Assembly: GCA_027475525.1 (NCBI GenBank)
Contig: JAMWFC010000113.1
Location: 2,840,001 to 2,904,000, forward strand
Origin: Macrolepiota albuminosa
Lineage: Eukaryota; Basidiomycota; Agaricomycetes; Agaricales; Agaricaceae
Reading direction: 5' to 3'
DNA length: 64,000 bases
In this document: positions 11,414-23,400 of the stretch, in pieces
Layout of the letters: every line of letters begins with the position of its first letter
Numbering within the stretch: the first letter of the stretch is position 1
Translations under genes and position numbers: made by a program
Notes under the pieces: model-generated
Database searches by the model: none
What the model was told of the DNA's origin: nothing
What the model saw: the letters and a program-made list of their open reading frames with translations, nothing else

Positions 11414-12001
11414 CTATGCTTGCTCAGACTCGAGTGAAATCCACCAGAGGTCATCAACTTCTTTCTCAAGATACGCCGTGGTCTTCTTGATGCGGTTTGC
11501 AAGTTTGTTTCTCCAAACCTCGATATATTCATTTCCGTGGGCCTCTACAAAGCCCAACTCTTGCTCAAGCGATTTCAAGAGCTCTCCTAAGGCGATTACA
11601 GGGGAATTATGCAAAGTCATGGAAAGACGCGTCAGAGGCTGGGCGTCTTGGTACAAGTATGGAGGGTCCAGATGTAAGAAATCGAGGTGGTCAGGGATTT
11701 GAAACACTATCAGGAAATCGTGCAATCGGTCTTCCAAGTTGCGAAGTGTCTTGATCGCCTGGCCAATATCCTGATTTCCCTGCGAGGAAGAAGAGGGGAC
11801 GGACGAATCGGTAGCGCTTGCTGATGGGTGATTATTCCGGGGGGATGAAGTCGTCGAGGGGCGAGATGATGTCATCCAGGAGACCTTTGGAGAGGAATTT
11901 GTGCATGTACTAGTAGACTCTGTCCCTTTCGCCATCGCCTCTTTTTGTTTTTCGATACGTTGTTGAGCAAGGCGCGCAGCTTGTTGACTCGCAAAACTCA
12001 T
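11414..12001 (-). CDS. BAG-domain-like co-chaperone, cluster copy C (short form)
   Basis: A single exon from the ATG at 12001 to 11414 codes for 195 residues. The N-terminus (MSFASQQAARLAQQRIEKQK) resembles the end of exon 1 in copy B (SSQASRLAIKNN). A Ser/Thr-rich linker follows, then a BAG-like segment with IPDHLDFLHLDPPY and a final long helix (NKLANRIKKTTAYLEKEV). It lacks the C-terminal domain present in A and B. The frame is open upstream to 12220, but upstream Met codons sit in sequence that looks like leader and does not align with the paralogs. I chose 12001 because alignment begins there. Function as an Hsp70 co-chaperone is inferred from the domain pattern only. Confidence 0.65.
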   Translation of the reverse strand: MSFASQQAARLAQQRIEKQKEAMAKGTESTSTCTNSSPKVSWMTSSRPSTTSSPRNNHPSASATDSSVPSSSSQGNQDIGQAIKTLRNLEDRLHDFLIVFQIPDHLDFLHLDPPYLYQDAQPLTRLSMTLHNSPVIALGELLKSLEQELGFVEAHGNEYIEVWRNKLANRIKKTTAYLEKEVDDLWWISLESEQA

Positions 12002-12220
12002 CTTAACCCGAGATAAGTGATCACGTTGCACCGAGGGAAGTTTTGAAGACCGGTTAGTTTGTCCTGCTTCAGAAGCATGGGCAAAGAAACTCGATGGAAT
12101 CATAGCATATTTGGTGCTAGCGGCGTGAAAGTCTGGGCAATGCGGCATTCTGGACATAAAGCAGCGATCAGAATAGGACGGGCAATTTATTTGTTGGAGG
12201 CTGACACAGAACAATGCCAC

Positions 12221-12886
12221 AACATAAAAGCACCTTCTCCTTTAAATTGAAGGTTGCCGCGCAACTCGTTTCGTTTGTATTCAAGGTTGCAACAAAAATA
12301 CATGGTTACTTTATACCGAGATGTCCAAAGATGTCGATGAGCAAAGACCCAATTCATCACCTTGTTAACTAGACAAAGCGATCCGGCACTCGGGGTACTT
12401 CGTATGGTGATACGTAGGCAGGCATTGTGTGCGCTTTGAAGCGCAATTTGAACAAGGCCTTGTCAAATAAAGACAACGTGATTCAAGCGCAGGGAAACAA
12501 CTGAATTGGACAAGACATGCCTTAAAGGATGAGTAGACTCGTGCAACTATGTGATGAACGTTATTTTGTTTTATTTTTTCTTCATCCGTGCACGAATCCG
12601 GGAGGTTCTGTTAAAGTGCATATCTAATTTCTGCAAGTTGAAATGCCGGTGAGAGTTCGTGGTCACCTTGTCAAGGTCACATGATGAACGTGTCGCGACA
12701 AACCAGAAACGAAGAGGACACGCGACCCGGTATGATACGACGCAATTCGCACACGCGTGGCAGTTTTTAGGCCAGAGCTTCTATTAAAACCACAAGAGAT
12801 AGTCCGAGGTTCCGTGAAAGTGTCTTATAAACAATCCAGTGCTACTGGTTGGAATGCTCACTCACATAGTTTAAGTTTCTTGGCGT
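12221..12886. other. Intergenic, no gene recognised
   Basis: Promoter-side sequence of copy C and spacer; no recognisable coding pattern on either strand. Confidence 0.5.
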
Positions 12887-13090
12887 TTAGCCATATCTCA
12901 GACACACAAGTTTCAAGGATGGAAACGGATTAGCAATAATCCATGTTGTTAATGGAATATTAAAAATTGTTATCGATGGCCAAGAGTTATAGACAAAACT
13001 GGTAGTAGATCTATGATTTAGCGACTGTTCAAGGAAATTGGTTAAGTATCGGAAAGTAAGTCTCGTGTCAAGAAGCGTTTCAAAGTCCAC
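12887..13090 (-). pseudogene. Relic of a fourth BAG-like gene
   Basis: The minus-strand frame reads LDTRLTFRYLTNFLEQSLNH, which lines up with LDAIQSRFTFPEYLNFLDE of copy B, followed by SFVYNSWPSITIFN where B has GYLDFTMNNSPV. The similarity then stops and there is no matching start or end. It lies in the same orientation at the end of the BAG-like cluster. Confidence 0.42.
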
Positions 13091-13536
13091 AAGTACTGGA
13101 CCATGGGTTAAAGGTGTGTCCGTCGGAACCCCGAGACCGCTTTTGCCCCTTTCCCAACCTTTTTCCCAACCTTGGACTCGTAATCTTTGGTAAATGCCTC
13201 AGATCATGAAAGACTCCTGTGCCATGACCAGTGATCATGTTCCAATGGAACCCAATGCGGAAGTTTTATACTCGAAGGTGCTGCGAACACGTTGCTCGTG
13301 CTACTTCCCTTGAACGATACCCACATCCCCCTTGTCTGGTGATCTATTGCAGGTTGGGCGCTCTAATCCGTGGTTTTCGTTGTCAAGAAAACGATTTCAT
13401 TAGTGGTCATTTGCGACATCTATGTTAAAGATGTAGGAGATATCAAAAGCCCATGAAGGTGTGTCAAGAAGAATAATTCAACGAAAGCAAATAGAAAAGA
13501 AAAACTGGAGTCCAGAAAATTGGATAGATAGATACT

Positions 13537-16500
13537 TTACTTCCTTCCCTTGCCCTTGCCTTTTTTCCCCTTCTGATTCTGATTGCCGGTCTTTACTACA
13601 GGCTCTGGTGCGGCTGTTGTCTTCGATGGCGCTGGCACGGCAGCTTTCGACGAGGCAGGCGGAGGCTCAGACGCCAGCACAGCCTTCGGAGGAGATGTCG
13701 ATGAGGTAGGTGCAGACTCAGGCACTGATTGAGCTTTCACAGTGTCGGACTTCTGAACTCCCCATACACTCTGCTTGGTCGGCGGACCAGATGAGGCCGA
13801 TTCCGGTTTTGTCTTGTTCGATAAATCCGTACCGAATGAGTCGAAGTTAAAATCCATATCTTCCAGCTTCCCATTCTTGAGGTTTTCCGTCACCGCATTC
13901 ATCCACTCCTCCGTCATATCGCTTGGCGGCGACGTCGGTGCAGTCGATGGCGTTCGCATTGGTGAGCTCGAGCTGTGGTCCCAATCGTTCTCTTCATCAG
14001 GGTCCTCACCGTAATCGATGACGTCTGAATATGCTTCGGGCGGATGGATAGGCTTTGGCACGGCAACGTCTAGAATGAACCTCGAGTCGTACGGTAACGC
14101 CCCAATTTGAGCATCACGGCCGCCTGGGCCATCTTCATCGGGTTCTTCTTCAACAGTCGGGTGCTTTGTGTATGACGAGCGCATCCTAGTGTTTCCATGC
14201 GAGGAGCTCACACTGGCCGAGCCGAAGCTATCGTACCGGTGCTGCGTGTCGGACATGTAGCCGCCTGGCATTGTCATCGAATGTTTCGCCGTCGACTGCG
14301 CACTGTTGTTCCACGCGTGTGAAGTGTTACCACTCCCATTGGGCATCCAGTATTTGTTCGAGAACTGTGCAGGTGCTGGAGATTGTTGATGGACCATGTC
14401 CGGAACGGATTGTTCTAGATTCGACACTCCATTCCAAGATGGCTTGGAGGAGTGTAACCCCTTTCGTGCAGGTGGTTGATCGAAGGGATTCGTACTGGAA
14501 CCAGCTGCACTCGGAAGAGACTTCTCGGCCTTGAGTCTCTGCATTCTCTGCCAAGGAGTTTCCTCTGTGACGATGGAATGATGATCTACAACAAATTGGG
14601 TTGTATCGGCGTTAAGTTTAGCCCTGGCTACCGCCCAGAAGTCCTCCTGCACGTCTTCAGCCTGGGGGACATCGACAAAGGCGGACGGTTGCACTCTCGA
14701 CCTCGCCTTCTGCTGCTGCTGCTGCCACAAACTCACTTCAGGTCCTGCAGTATACTGCTTTGTCACCGGGGCGGCAGTGGCATTGTTCTGCATACCTCGT
14801 CCCCAGGTGCTCCCTTCTCTCATCATCTGCTTGTGGCCCCGCTGAGGATCTTCTTCTGTCATCATCGCCTCCATCGCCTGATCAGCCAGAGCATGTACAT
14901 TCCCCCACCCTTCGTCTTCAAACTGTAGATGCTTGACTGGGAGCTTGCCCTGCCTCGAGAGTATATCATGTCCATTCGTCTTCCAGGAAGTGGAGCCAAA
15001 CGCAGACGCCATATGAGGGCGAGGTGTTGAGGACATCTCATCGTCAAGTTGTAGATGTGCGTGTCGCGACTGTAGGATGTCTCTTGCCGATACCGTTCCA
15101 GTGAAACCTCTAGCGCTGGTACTGGCAGAAGGCGTCGTGGGGACCTCTGCTCCAGAATCATGGTCGAAAGAGCTAAGACCAGGTCGACGACTTTTGAGAT
15201 TTTTAGCAGGTTTCTTGCTGGGGCCGAAGCCTATTGCGGACTTATTTTCAGCGTTGAACTCAGCATTCGAATTGGGTTCGACGACAGAAGAGAGCGAAGA
15301 GTATTTGCGGGAGGAAGGGTCAGAGAGGACCTTCTTGAGCAGCGAGTTGGCAGATGGTTTCTCACCCCAGCCAGCAGGGATCGGAGGAAGAGGACTGGAA
15401 TGCTGGGCTGTCTTATCGAAGTCGAATGGCTCGTCTTCGAGCGAGCGATCGAACCAAGACCTAGACTCTGAGCCCGTCGATGATCCAGCTTGGGCTGATG
15501 CCACGGAAGAGGTCTTTGTTTTCCAGCCCGATGAGGTTGAGGGTGCGTTGGACTGAGATTGCTTACGAGTGCGAACGGTGCCAGAGTGACTGGAAGAAGC
15601 CGAGGCAGGGACCTCCGCATGGGACTCGAAGAGTAACGTACCCCTAGTTGGAGCCTCGTCGGGCGACAAAGATGTCCCGAGTGAAAACACCCTCTTCTCG
15701 GCATCAAAATGGACTGGATGATCATTGTTCTGGAACAAACTCTCCCAGTCTGACTGAGTCCGAGCATTCATAGAACGAGCGTCCCAGGAATGTTCGCGAA
15801 AAGCAGGACGTTTATGAATGTGCTCCTGGCGCTTTCTACGTTCTTCTCCGACCAGCTCTTGACGCTCTTTCTCTTTCTCATCCCGTAGCTTCTCCAATCG
15901 CTTTTCGTGCTCAGAGATCCTCGTCTCATACTCTAACTCGTCCCAAGACGAGTCCTTCGAAAGACGTTCGTTCTGTATCATCATGGCGAGCTCGACGTCA
16001 GCTCGCGCGGCAGCCAAGTGAAACTCCCAGATTTTATTGATGCGAGTTTGCATCCGGAAGGTTGCGAAGTCGTCCTCGTCGCTACTCTCCTCTGGGCTGA
16101 GCAAATGGGGCCCAACGTATGTCGGGCCGCGCGCACGAGCTTTGCCTTTTCGACCAGTATCCGGTGGACGTTTTGGAGGCTCCATGTGCGTCTCAAGTAA
16201 TGAAGAAGAAAGAGAAGGGGGTTGGAGGAACTCAAAGGCACTAGAGCTCGAAGAGGAGAGGTAGTCTGGGCTGGCATTCTGTGAGCTATGAGTAGAAGAT
16301 TTGAAACTGAGGCCACAGGCGTTCGAGGGCATCCAGACTTCGTTTTCAAACTCATCGGTGGTCTGCGAAGGTAAGTCGTTAGGGAGGCGTTGGCATTGAT
16401 TAAGGAAAAAAAGACACACCAACTGGAATGGTTCTTCCTCATCTGCTTCATCGTCATCGGTCGAGAGACTGCTAGGGTCTACGAATTTGCTCGACGAAGT

Positions 16501-16983
16501 CGAAGAAGAGATATTGAGTCGACGAGCAGCTGAGGTCATTGGTGGCGCAGGATTGTACACAGGAGCAGTTTGAGGTTGTGTATACAGGTGCTGCAAGGGT
16601 GGAGGTAACCTGTCAATGACATCCTCTGTCTGAAATAGCCTTGCAATCCTCTCTGCCTCCTCAACCGTCCTTGTACCCCAGGCATCAGGGCCAAGGCAAT
16701 GGTCTTCCATCCACTTGTGCCACTCAATCAACAGCATGTTAGTGTGTTCTTCCGCGGCTCCCTCCAACTGTTGTTTTGTGACCTCGTCGTCGCCGTCAAC
16801 GGCATGATTTTGTCCACGAGAAGACAACTTCTTCCTCTTCGCAATCTGTAAATAGATGATGTCGGCTCTTCGACGTTCTAATAATTTTCGTTTGCTTTGC
16901 GCCCATTTTTCGAACTTGTCCCATAGGATCCGAACTTGCTGGTCATCACTGAGAGGTGGAGAGTGATCTAAGGAAGAAGACAT
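13537..16983 (-). CDS. Large Ser-rich, mostly disordered protein
   Basis: The minus-strand frame runs from the ATG at 16983 to a stop at 13537. A 57-nt in-frame stretch at 16363-16419 has a GTGTGT donor and a CGCAG acceptor and codes for Cys/Phe-rich residues unlike their surroundings. It is best read as an intron, giving 1129 residues. The first 110 residues look folded and basic-helical (ILWDKFEKWAQSKRKLLERR, then LIEWHKWMEDHCLGPDAWG). Residues around 320-420 form a charged coiled coil (EKRLEKLRDEKEKERQELVG). The rest is Ser/Pro/Thr-rich with acidic patches, and the protein ends in a Lys/Gly tail (KGKKGKGKGRK). I know no family name for it. Its length, single clean intron and consistent codon use support a real gene; the role is unknown. 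Confidence 0.85.
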   Translation of the reverse strand: MSSSLDHSPPLSDDQQVRILWDKFEKWAQSKRKLLERRRADIIYLQIAKRKKLSSRGQNHAVDGDDEVTKQQLEGAAEEHTNMLLIEWHKWMEDHCLGPDAWGTRTVEEAERIARLFQTEDVIDRLPPPLQHLYTQPQTAPVYNPAPPMTSAARRLNISSSTSSSKFVDPSSLSTDDDEADEEEPFQLVCLFFLNQCQRLPNDLPSQTTDEFENEVWMPSNACGLSFKSSTHSSQNASPDYLSSSSSSAFEFLQPPSLSSSLLETHMEPPKRPPDTGRKGKARARGPTYVGPHLLSPEESSDEDDFATFRMQTRINKIWEFHLAAARADVELAMMIQNERLSKDSSWDELEYETRISEHEKRLEKLRDEKEKERQELVGEERRKRQEHIHKRPAFREHSWDARSMNARTQSDWESLFQNNDHPVHFDAEKRVFSLGTSLSPDEAPTRGTLLFESHAEVPASASSSHSGTVRTRKQSQSNAPSTSSGWKTKTSSVASAQAGSSTGSESRSWFDRSLEDEPFDFDKTAQHSSPLPPIPAGWGEKPSANSLLKKVLSDPSSRKYSSLSSVVEPNSNAEFNAENKSAIGFGPSKKPAKNLKSRRPGLSSFDHDSGAEVPTTPSASTSARGFTGTVSARDILQSRHAHLQLDDEMSSTPRPHMASAFGSTSWKTNGHDILSRQGKLPVKHLQFEDEGWGNVHALADQAMEAMMTEEDPQRGHKQMMREGSTWGRGMQNNATAAPVTKQYTAGPEVSLWQQQQQKARSRVQPSAFVDVPQAEDVQEDFWAVARAKLNADTTQFVVDHHSIVTEETPWQRMQRLKAEKSLPSAAGSSTNPFDQPPARKGLHSSKPSWNGVSNLEQSVPDMVHQQSPAPAQFSNKYWMPNGSGNTSHAWNNSAQSTAKHSMTMPGGYMSDTQHRYDSFGSASVSSSHGNTRMRSSYTKHPTVEEEPDEDGPGGRDAQIGALPYDSRFILDVAVPKPIHPPEAYSDVIDYGEDPDEENDWDHSSSSPMRTPSTAPTSPPSDMTEEWMNAVTENLKNGKLEDMDFNFDSFGTDLSNKTKPESASSGPPTKQSVWGVQKSDTVKAQSVPESAPTSSTSPPKAVLASEPPPASSKAAVPAPSKTTAAPEPVVKTGNQNQKGKKGKGKGRK

Positions 16984-19900
16984 GGGTGGCAGTCGTCGTT
17001 GAGGGAGGACGAGAAAATTGTAAGATGACTCGAGTGCACAGAATTTCCGAATTTGAAAGTTGTGAGATGAAACAAGAGATGGGAACTAAGCAGGCGCCTC
17101 GTGTTTCTGACCCGTGTGCCGTTTGATTGTAATCCGTAGAATCAGCGATGTACCTACCCTTTCCGGGTCTTCCCCGTAGTCAATCCGTGATGCTGAGCTT
17201 GAGCTGGGCAAGAGGACATTAATTGACCATTCAGAAGTGTGATGGTCTGGTCCAGTTGGGAAGGTGGGCAAGGGTTGATCATGGATGATAACGAGGGACC
17301 CTGCACCCAGGTCTTCCACAAATGGTATTCATGTTGTCACTTGATCTACAACACGAGGCAGAGCGTCGGGCTATCCCGCGCCCTTTGCCCAACCCCCTAC
17401 CCAGCCTTCTCCCTTCTCCTGCTTGTCAGTACTTATGGAACTAGTCGCCCGAGCTTGGTACAACAAGCTTCTTGTGGTGTACAGATTATCGTACAATACA
17501 ACTCTTAAATGGACCCATGCGCACTGCACTGGCGAATCTTTCATTGATGGTGTCAGTGCCATGTTCACGTTCCAATTCGTTGTCTAAATCTAGGCAAAAC
17601 GCGCCCATCTCATGCCCAACCAATCGGCGGAGGATGATAGATCATCTATATCAAGGGTGCCTCTCAAGGTTTCGTCCGAGGCCATTCTTACGGCCGAGAG
17701 TTATTTTGGGCATCTCTGCCTCAGTTCATTCCTTACAAAGACGTCTTCTGTGGCTCTAAACTACTTCTCTGCTTACGATGCTATCATCATGTTGTATGAG
17801 GCCATATGGTCATTGATGTCATGAACGGCCTCGCTGGCTGTCCAAGGTCTGAGCTTGGCTTTCAATTGCCCTCTATGGCTTAAACACTCAAGATTCAGCC
17901 ATCGATGGCGGTAACAAACGGTCCGGGATTCATCCTTTATCAAGCAATCCGCGCGACAAGAGATATTGCGCGTCCCTTGGTCAGGCTTTGCTGCAGACAC
18001 ATTGTCGTGTCATGGATGCGGATTCGTTCGACACTTTTCGTTTCCGTTCTCTTCCGGCTGAATCTACCCTTGGGCAATGGTACCCCCACGGAGTTCATAA
18101 TGCATAATCTTATTCTTACGCTGTCGTCGTCATTCTCATCCGTTGTCAATATTTCCAACAAATACTCTGGCTTCGACGTCTTCCCAGATCTATCATTCAC
18201 CAGCGAAATTTATCAGTGTACCTTCTGTTCTGATTCGCTGAACAATTATGGTTCGTTGATATTCAATGTGGATTATCGACCCTTCGTTCTGGAAACTTCA
18301 TCAAAACATTCAACGTCACGAATGAGCAGCTCACAAGTATTGGAACATGGAATGCGCCATATACTGGAATGCCCATTTTCCATTTTTCTGTGATCTGGAA
18401 CGGTGATTTCGCTTTACAACAACGAACTCTTTTGGCCATCTTGTCCCAAGGCAGCATAGGTCTTAGTTTGGTCATTTTTGGTTTGTGTTTGCTCGAATTG
18501 TCCTGATCCCTTGATATTGCTGCATTTCATACAAACTCTTGAACGTGATTTGAAACATGTTTCATCATCGGATATGATTCGCTGGCCATCTCCGCGCGAA
18601 ATGAATTTCAGGGTTGCAGAGATGTTGGAACATAGCTCAGCCATCTCGCCTCTGTTTTCGTGTTTCAGGCACCAATCTCTTGTACCTTTGGACTGATAAA
18701 CAAAAAAGATTTTGGACGTTTGGCGATGCGCGTTACATGGGTTATCCTCCAATTACAATTCTTTGCTCAACGTCGACGTGCAGATAGTCTTAGTCCTGTC
18801 TATCTTGTCCCTCTACGTGGATATCAAGAACTCTAGAAATCTTGAAGAAATCGCGGCGATGTACAGCTGCGAGGTCTGATCTTTGGTCGTTCTTTAGTTA
18901 TGAAGTCAGCCTTTCCGGAAAGATCCTTGGGTCCAGGAATCATGTCAAAGGGGTTTCATCTCAAACGCGACCGGGCTCGAAATCCCACGAGCTTTCACGG
19001 CCTAATTTAAGATCTCAAATACCATGAGAATTTTCCTGCAATGAGGCTTTTCCATTTGTTGGGCTTTTATGCCAGCTTTAGCCATTGTTTCTTGTTGGAT
19101 AAATGGCATTCGATTCGTGCTCACCTCGGATATCATCCCGGGTTTGTTTTCTACTGTCGACAATATGCCTCCATTGTCTTTCTGTCACCGCCCTCAGTAA
19201 TCCTCCTGGCAGTCGTAATACCTCCGATTGGCAACTTACGTCGGACGATCGATTTACACTTTTATATCAATGGAGTGCATTAACAAATGCAATGTACCTC
19301 AAGTTTCGGTCCGATGAGAGCCGAATCAGATAATTGGTCCATAAACTTGAAAGGTGATCTTACTTTGGTGCTTTCCCTTGCTAGTCATTCCCAAGTCACT
19401 CATCGTCTTGGTTGAAATGTGTACTTTCTCCAGGTTCCTTTCGTTATTCAACCCTTCTCCATGAAGCAGCATACAAATCGTACCTTTCCCTGGTATGTCA
19501 TACCTCTAGCCATACATTATAGACTCTATGTTATGCATCTTTTAATTCGTTCTGAATTTCACACAAAGCTTCCCAGGTAAGATCTTCTCGCCACTTATCT
19601 GGCACAGTACTTGACCCTCAGATATTCCACACGGATGTCATATTACATATCAATAGAAACCCTTGGCCTGTCCCCTACAAGACGTCGTGATTCACCTCCA
19701 TTTGTTCTCAGAGAGCAGGATGCCACGGGCAAAAATATGATCACCTGGCCACATCTGCTTGTCCCCCTGTTATTGGTGCGTTCTCAGGAGAAGAACTAGG
19801 CGTCATGGGTCAACGCGTGCTCAGGTTCATCATTTTCATCATTGAGAATGTACATATCAACGACATTAACTGATTGCATCGATCGTGAGATATGTGACGA

Positions 19901-20484
19901 GTCTCAGAGGTGGTCGAGACCCTTCACTATAGTTCAACTCTAAGTATTCTACTTGAGTGTGGATCATGCATCGATATGGACGGTTAGAATGAGGAGCTTT
20001 GTGGGTATCCTGTGGTACCAAAGCCACAAAGTCCGCTAATGGGCAGTGATGAGAGTGATAAGATAATCCCATCCCGGCCAAGCTGATCCGGACTGAAGGA
20101 GTTTACCGTCTCAATAACAGACCACAACTCTCTCTACGCGTCTTTGATTGGACCTCTTGACGACGCCGTCTGTAACGGTCGTTTGTTGGAACAAGGGTGA
20201 AGAGTTAGTCAGTAGGAACACCATTCCGTGTGAGTTTTACTACAAATTTACAAGTATCCTTATAAAACGCGTGTACTGAACATGAGGCATCTAGGACATA
20301 ACGTTAGAGGTCGTCGAGGTTGTCTTCCTGTGGGGTCTTGTCACCCACAACTGTCATACACTTCCTACCATCCCGTTTCTCTCAAACCATTCCCAGTCTT
20401 CTTCCCTGGCATCGCCCCATCCATTGCAATTTCCAGGCGTCACGATCATTGTGTCAAGCCACGGAGACAACTGTCCTGTCGTAG
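16984..20484. other. Gene-poor spacer, no gene recognised
   Basis: Many short pyrimidine-rich plus-strand frames occur (for example 17612-17824 and 17905-18393) but none resembles a family and I could not splice them into a convincing protein. Decayed coding sequence around 17.6-19.8 kb is possible. Confidence 0.4.
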
Positions 20485-23400
20485 ATGACAACGTTGGCAT
20501 CTTCAACTCCATTACCATTACACAATGATATCAGGGCTGAATTAGAGCCGGATAAGGCATGGAAAGATGCGCTACGAGCAAAGATCGAGGACGGTTTGTC
20601 GTCCATGATCGAGGACGCAAAGAAGAATCATCAGACAGAGCTAACCAAGGGGACAATGTCCGACGCACGGCGTGAGGCAATCGATCGGGAATACGCAAAG
20701 GCTATGAACAACATCAGAACACTCGCGCAAGACACCTTCGTGGTTGAATTGGAACGCGAACGTCAAGAGCGCCGTTGGGCGGCTGGGGTCAACATGGTGC
20801 CCGCCTGGAACGAGGCCCTTGTTCAAGAGCAACAGGATATCATGGACAGAATCAAGGGAACTCGTAAAGGCTCGCAGAGCCCTAGTGTCGCTGAGCGTTC
20901 TCTGGCAGAGCGGCCTGGTGATGGTCGACCCGTCGGTGACCTATCCTCTTCACCGTCCGGCTATTCAGTCTCGTCGTCTGCCCAGATTGGTCCGCCGCGG
21001 CACCTTGTTAAAGAGCGACGGGAGAGATCTTTGGATCGCTTGGAACAGGGCTTACCTACCTCACAATCACTCCAACCGCCACCCATTTCGCCCGCGACGC
21101 CGGAACTGCAGAGGCAACAAGAGGAAAAAGCTCGTCGTATCATGGAACGTAAAGAGCAAGAGCGGATGGAATTGAAACGGCAGGGAAAAACAGACCAGGA
21201 AAACAAGAGGCTGAGAAAGGAGGAGGAGGAGACAAAGGAAAGACTCAAGGAACAGGAGCGCACAAGGAGGATGGAAAATCAACTATTAGAGATGGAGCAT
21301 GCGGAGAAGGAGCGGCAGGACAGAGAACGTGCGGAGCAAGAGCGGCAGGAAAGAGAGCGTTTGGAAATCCAGCATCGAGAGTGGGAACGCGTGGAGAAGG
21401 AGCGCTCGGAGAGACAACGGCAAATGGAGAGAGGAATTCTGGAGAGGCAAAGACTCGAAAACGCAAAGAAGAAAGAACAACTTGAAAAGGAAAAGAAGGA
21501 AAAGAAGGAGCGGGAGGAGAGGGAGGAGAGGGATAGGAGGCAGAGGGAGGAAAGGGAGGAAAGGGAGCGGAGGGAGAAGGAGAAGGAGGAGAGGGAGAGG
21601 GAGAGGAGGGAAAAGGAGGAGAGAAAGCGAGAGAAAGAAGAGATGGAGAAGCAGGAGATGGAGAATGCGCGTCTCGACCGAGAGAGAAGGGATAGGGAGC
21701 ATTTGGCAAGGCTGGAGGCCGCGCGTGTTAAGGAGGAACGTGAGCAGAAAGAACGCTGGAAACGCGAGGAAGAGGAGGAGCGGGAGCTGGAAAAGACTAG
21801 AGAATTCCAACCGCAAAGAGATTGGCGACATGAGTATGTTCGAGAAACGCAGGCACATGGTACGTCCAATTGTCGTCAAATTATTGACTTCTTACGTCTC
21901 ATTGACGAGGTTAAAAAGATCGCCCGCAACTCCCGCTAAATCGCGATCTGTCCCAATCGACCGACTCTGAATTCTCAGATACCTGCGACACAGATGATCT
22001 TGAGCTTTTGTCACCACCGCCTGGACAACTCCCGACAGTGAAGCAGTCTACTCATGAACTCACACTGGATTCTACAATCAGCCGATCCATCGACAGTCCC
22101 TCGCGCTCGTCTTCCACGGATCGGCCTGCTGCTCGTTCACCCCCGACTATATGGAAACCATCGTCTGTCGAAGATGATGTTACCACTAAGCTTTTTTCAA
22201 CTGAGTTGGGGCGACGGACTAGTGTTACGAGCATTAAGTCGACTGGCACTGGGGGAGTGCGCACTGTCAACGTTGATGAACCAATTCCAGAACGTAGCGA
22301 CAGTGAGGCGGAATATTTGGACAGGAACAATAGGTATCAGGAACTTGAAGATCGGCAGCCTACGAAGCCTTGGGAAAGAGAGAGACGTAGGGAGTACCGG
22401 AAGAATTCTGCAAGCGATGGACCTCGGGGTGACGAGTCTTATGTACCTCATTTTCCAAATGCAAGAGCATCTCATCGATCAGAAGACCCCAGACAGCTTC
22501 CTCCTGCCAGAGATCGCTACGAGAGTGAACAAAACTACAGAGGTCTCCGATACCATCGCTCGGAGGAAATTCCAAATCACCCATCATCTAGTCTACGAGC
22601 CTCACTGCGTCGTGAGACGTCCTTCTATGAAGAGCATGATGATAAGTATCATTCCTCTCGCTCAATCAGGACAAGAACATCATTTGAGGACCGTGGTGGA
22701 TCTTATCAGCCGCCTCCTCAAGCACGAGTGCCATCTCGGCCATCCTCCACTCTGAACGATGAGCGAGATTATTATGATCAAGGGGGATACAGATCATACC
22801 CGACGCCTCCTAGTTCCGCAACTCGACCACCGATTCGTGATCATATGACGCCGCCTAACAGATACCAATCTGGCCCCCCTTATGGTTATAGCAGTGAACC
22901 CAGAAGCAACACACTTAAATATGCTCAACAACCACCAGAGAGCCCTCTTTCACGTAGGCCCTCGGAAAGCCGGCCTAGTATGAACCGCGGACCATCCTTC
23001 GCTCAGAACTATTCGGAGGGCAAGTCTTTTTTCCCAGACATTTCACTCAGCATCCATCTCATTTCGTACCGCAGAGCCAAGTCCACTACATGCCTCTTTT
23101 TCAGAGTCATATCCGCGTACTTATGAGAGAGCGGCGTCCGCCAGCATACCAATTTTAACACGTCAGCATCGACCTCCATACGGATCAGAGGAAATGGATG
23201 GTTGGCGGTCGTGGTTCACTGAATCACCCCCATTTCGTCGTGAGGCGCGACGGGAGCCTGAACGTAGAGATCGATACGACCAAGACCGGGACGATTTACA
23301 GGACACCGAATATTCCGGCCGAAGTGGACGTGAATACGAACTTTGGCATCCTGATTCTTATCCATATTATGGGCCCCATCCAGAACCCCTCCGTCGCAAG

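Noticed and set aside
17905..18393. 162-codon plus-strand frame in the 17-20 kb spacer
   Set aside because: Composition is pyrimidine-driven, and the neighbouring frames do not splice into a consistent protein.
21245..21879. Long antisense frames rich in Ser/Leu or Pro/Phe
   Set aside because: They are the reverse strand of Glu/Arg/Lys coiled-coil codons (GAG, AGG, AAG) and carry no independent signal.
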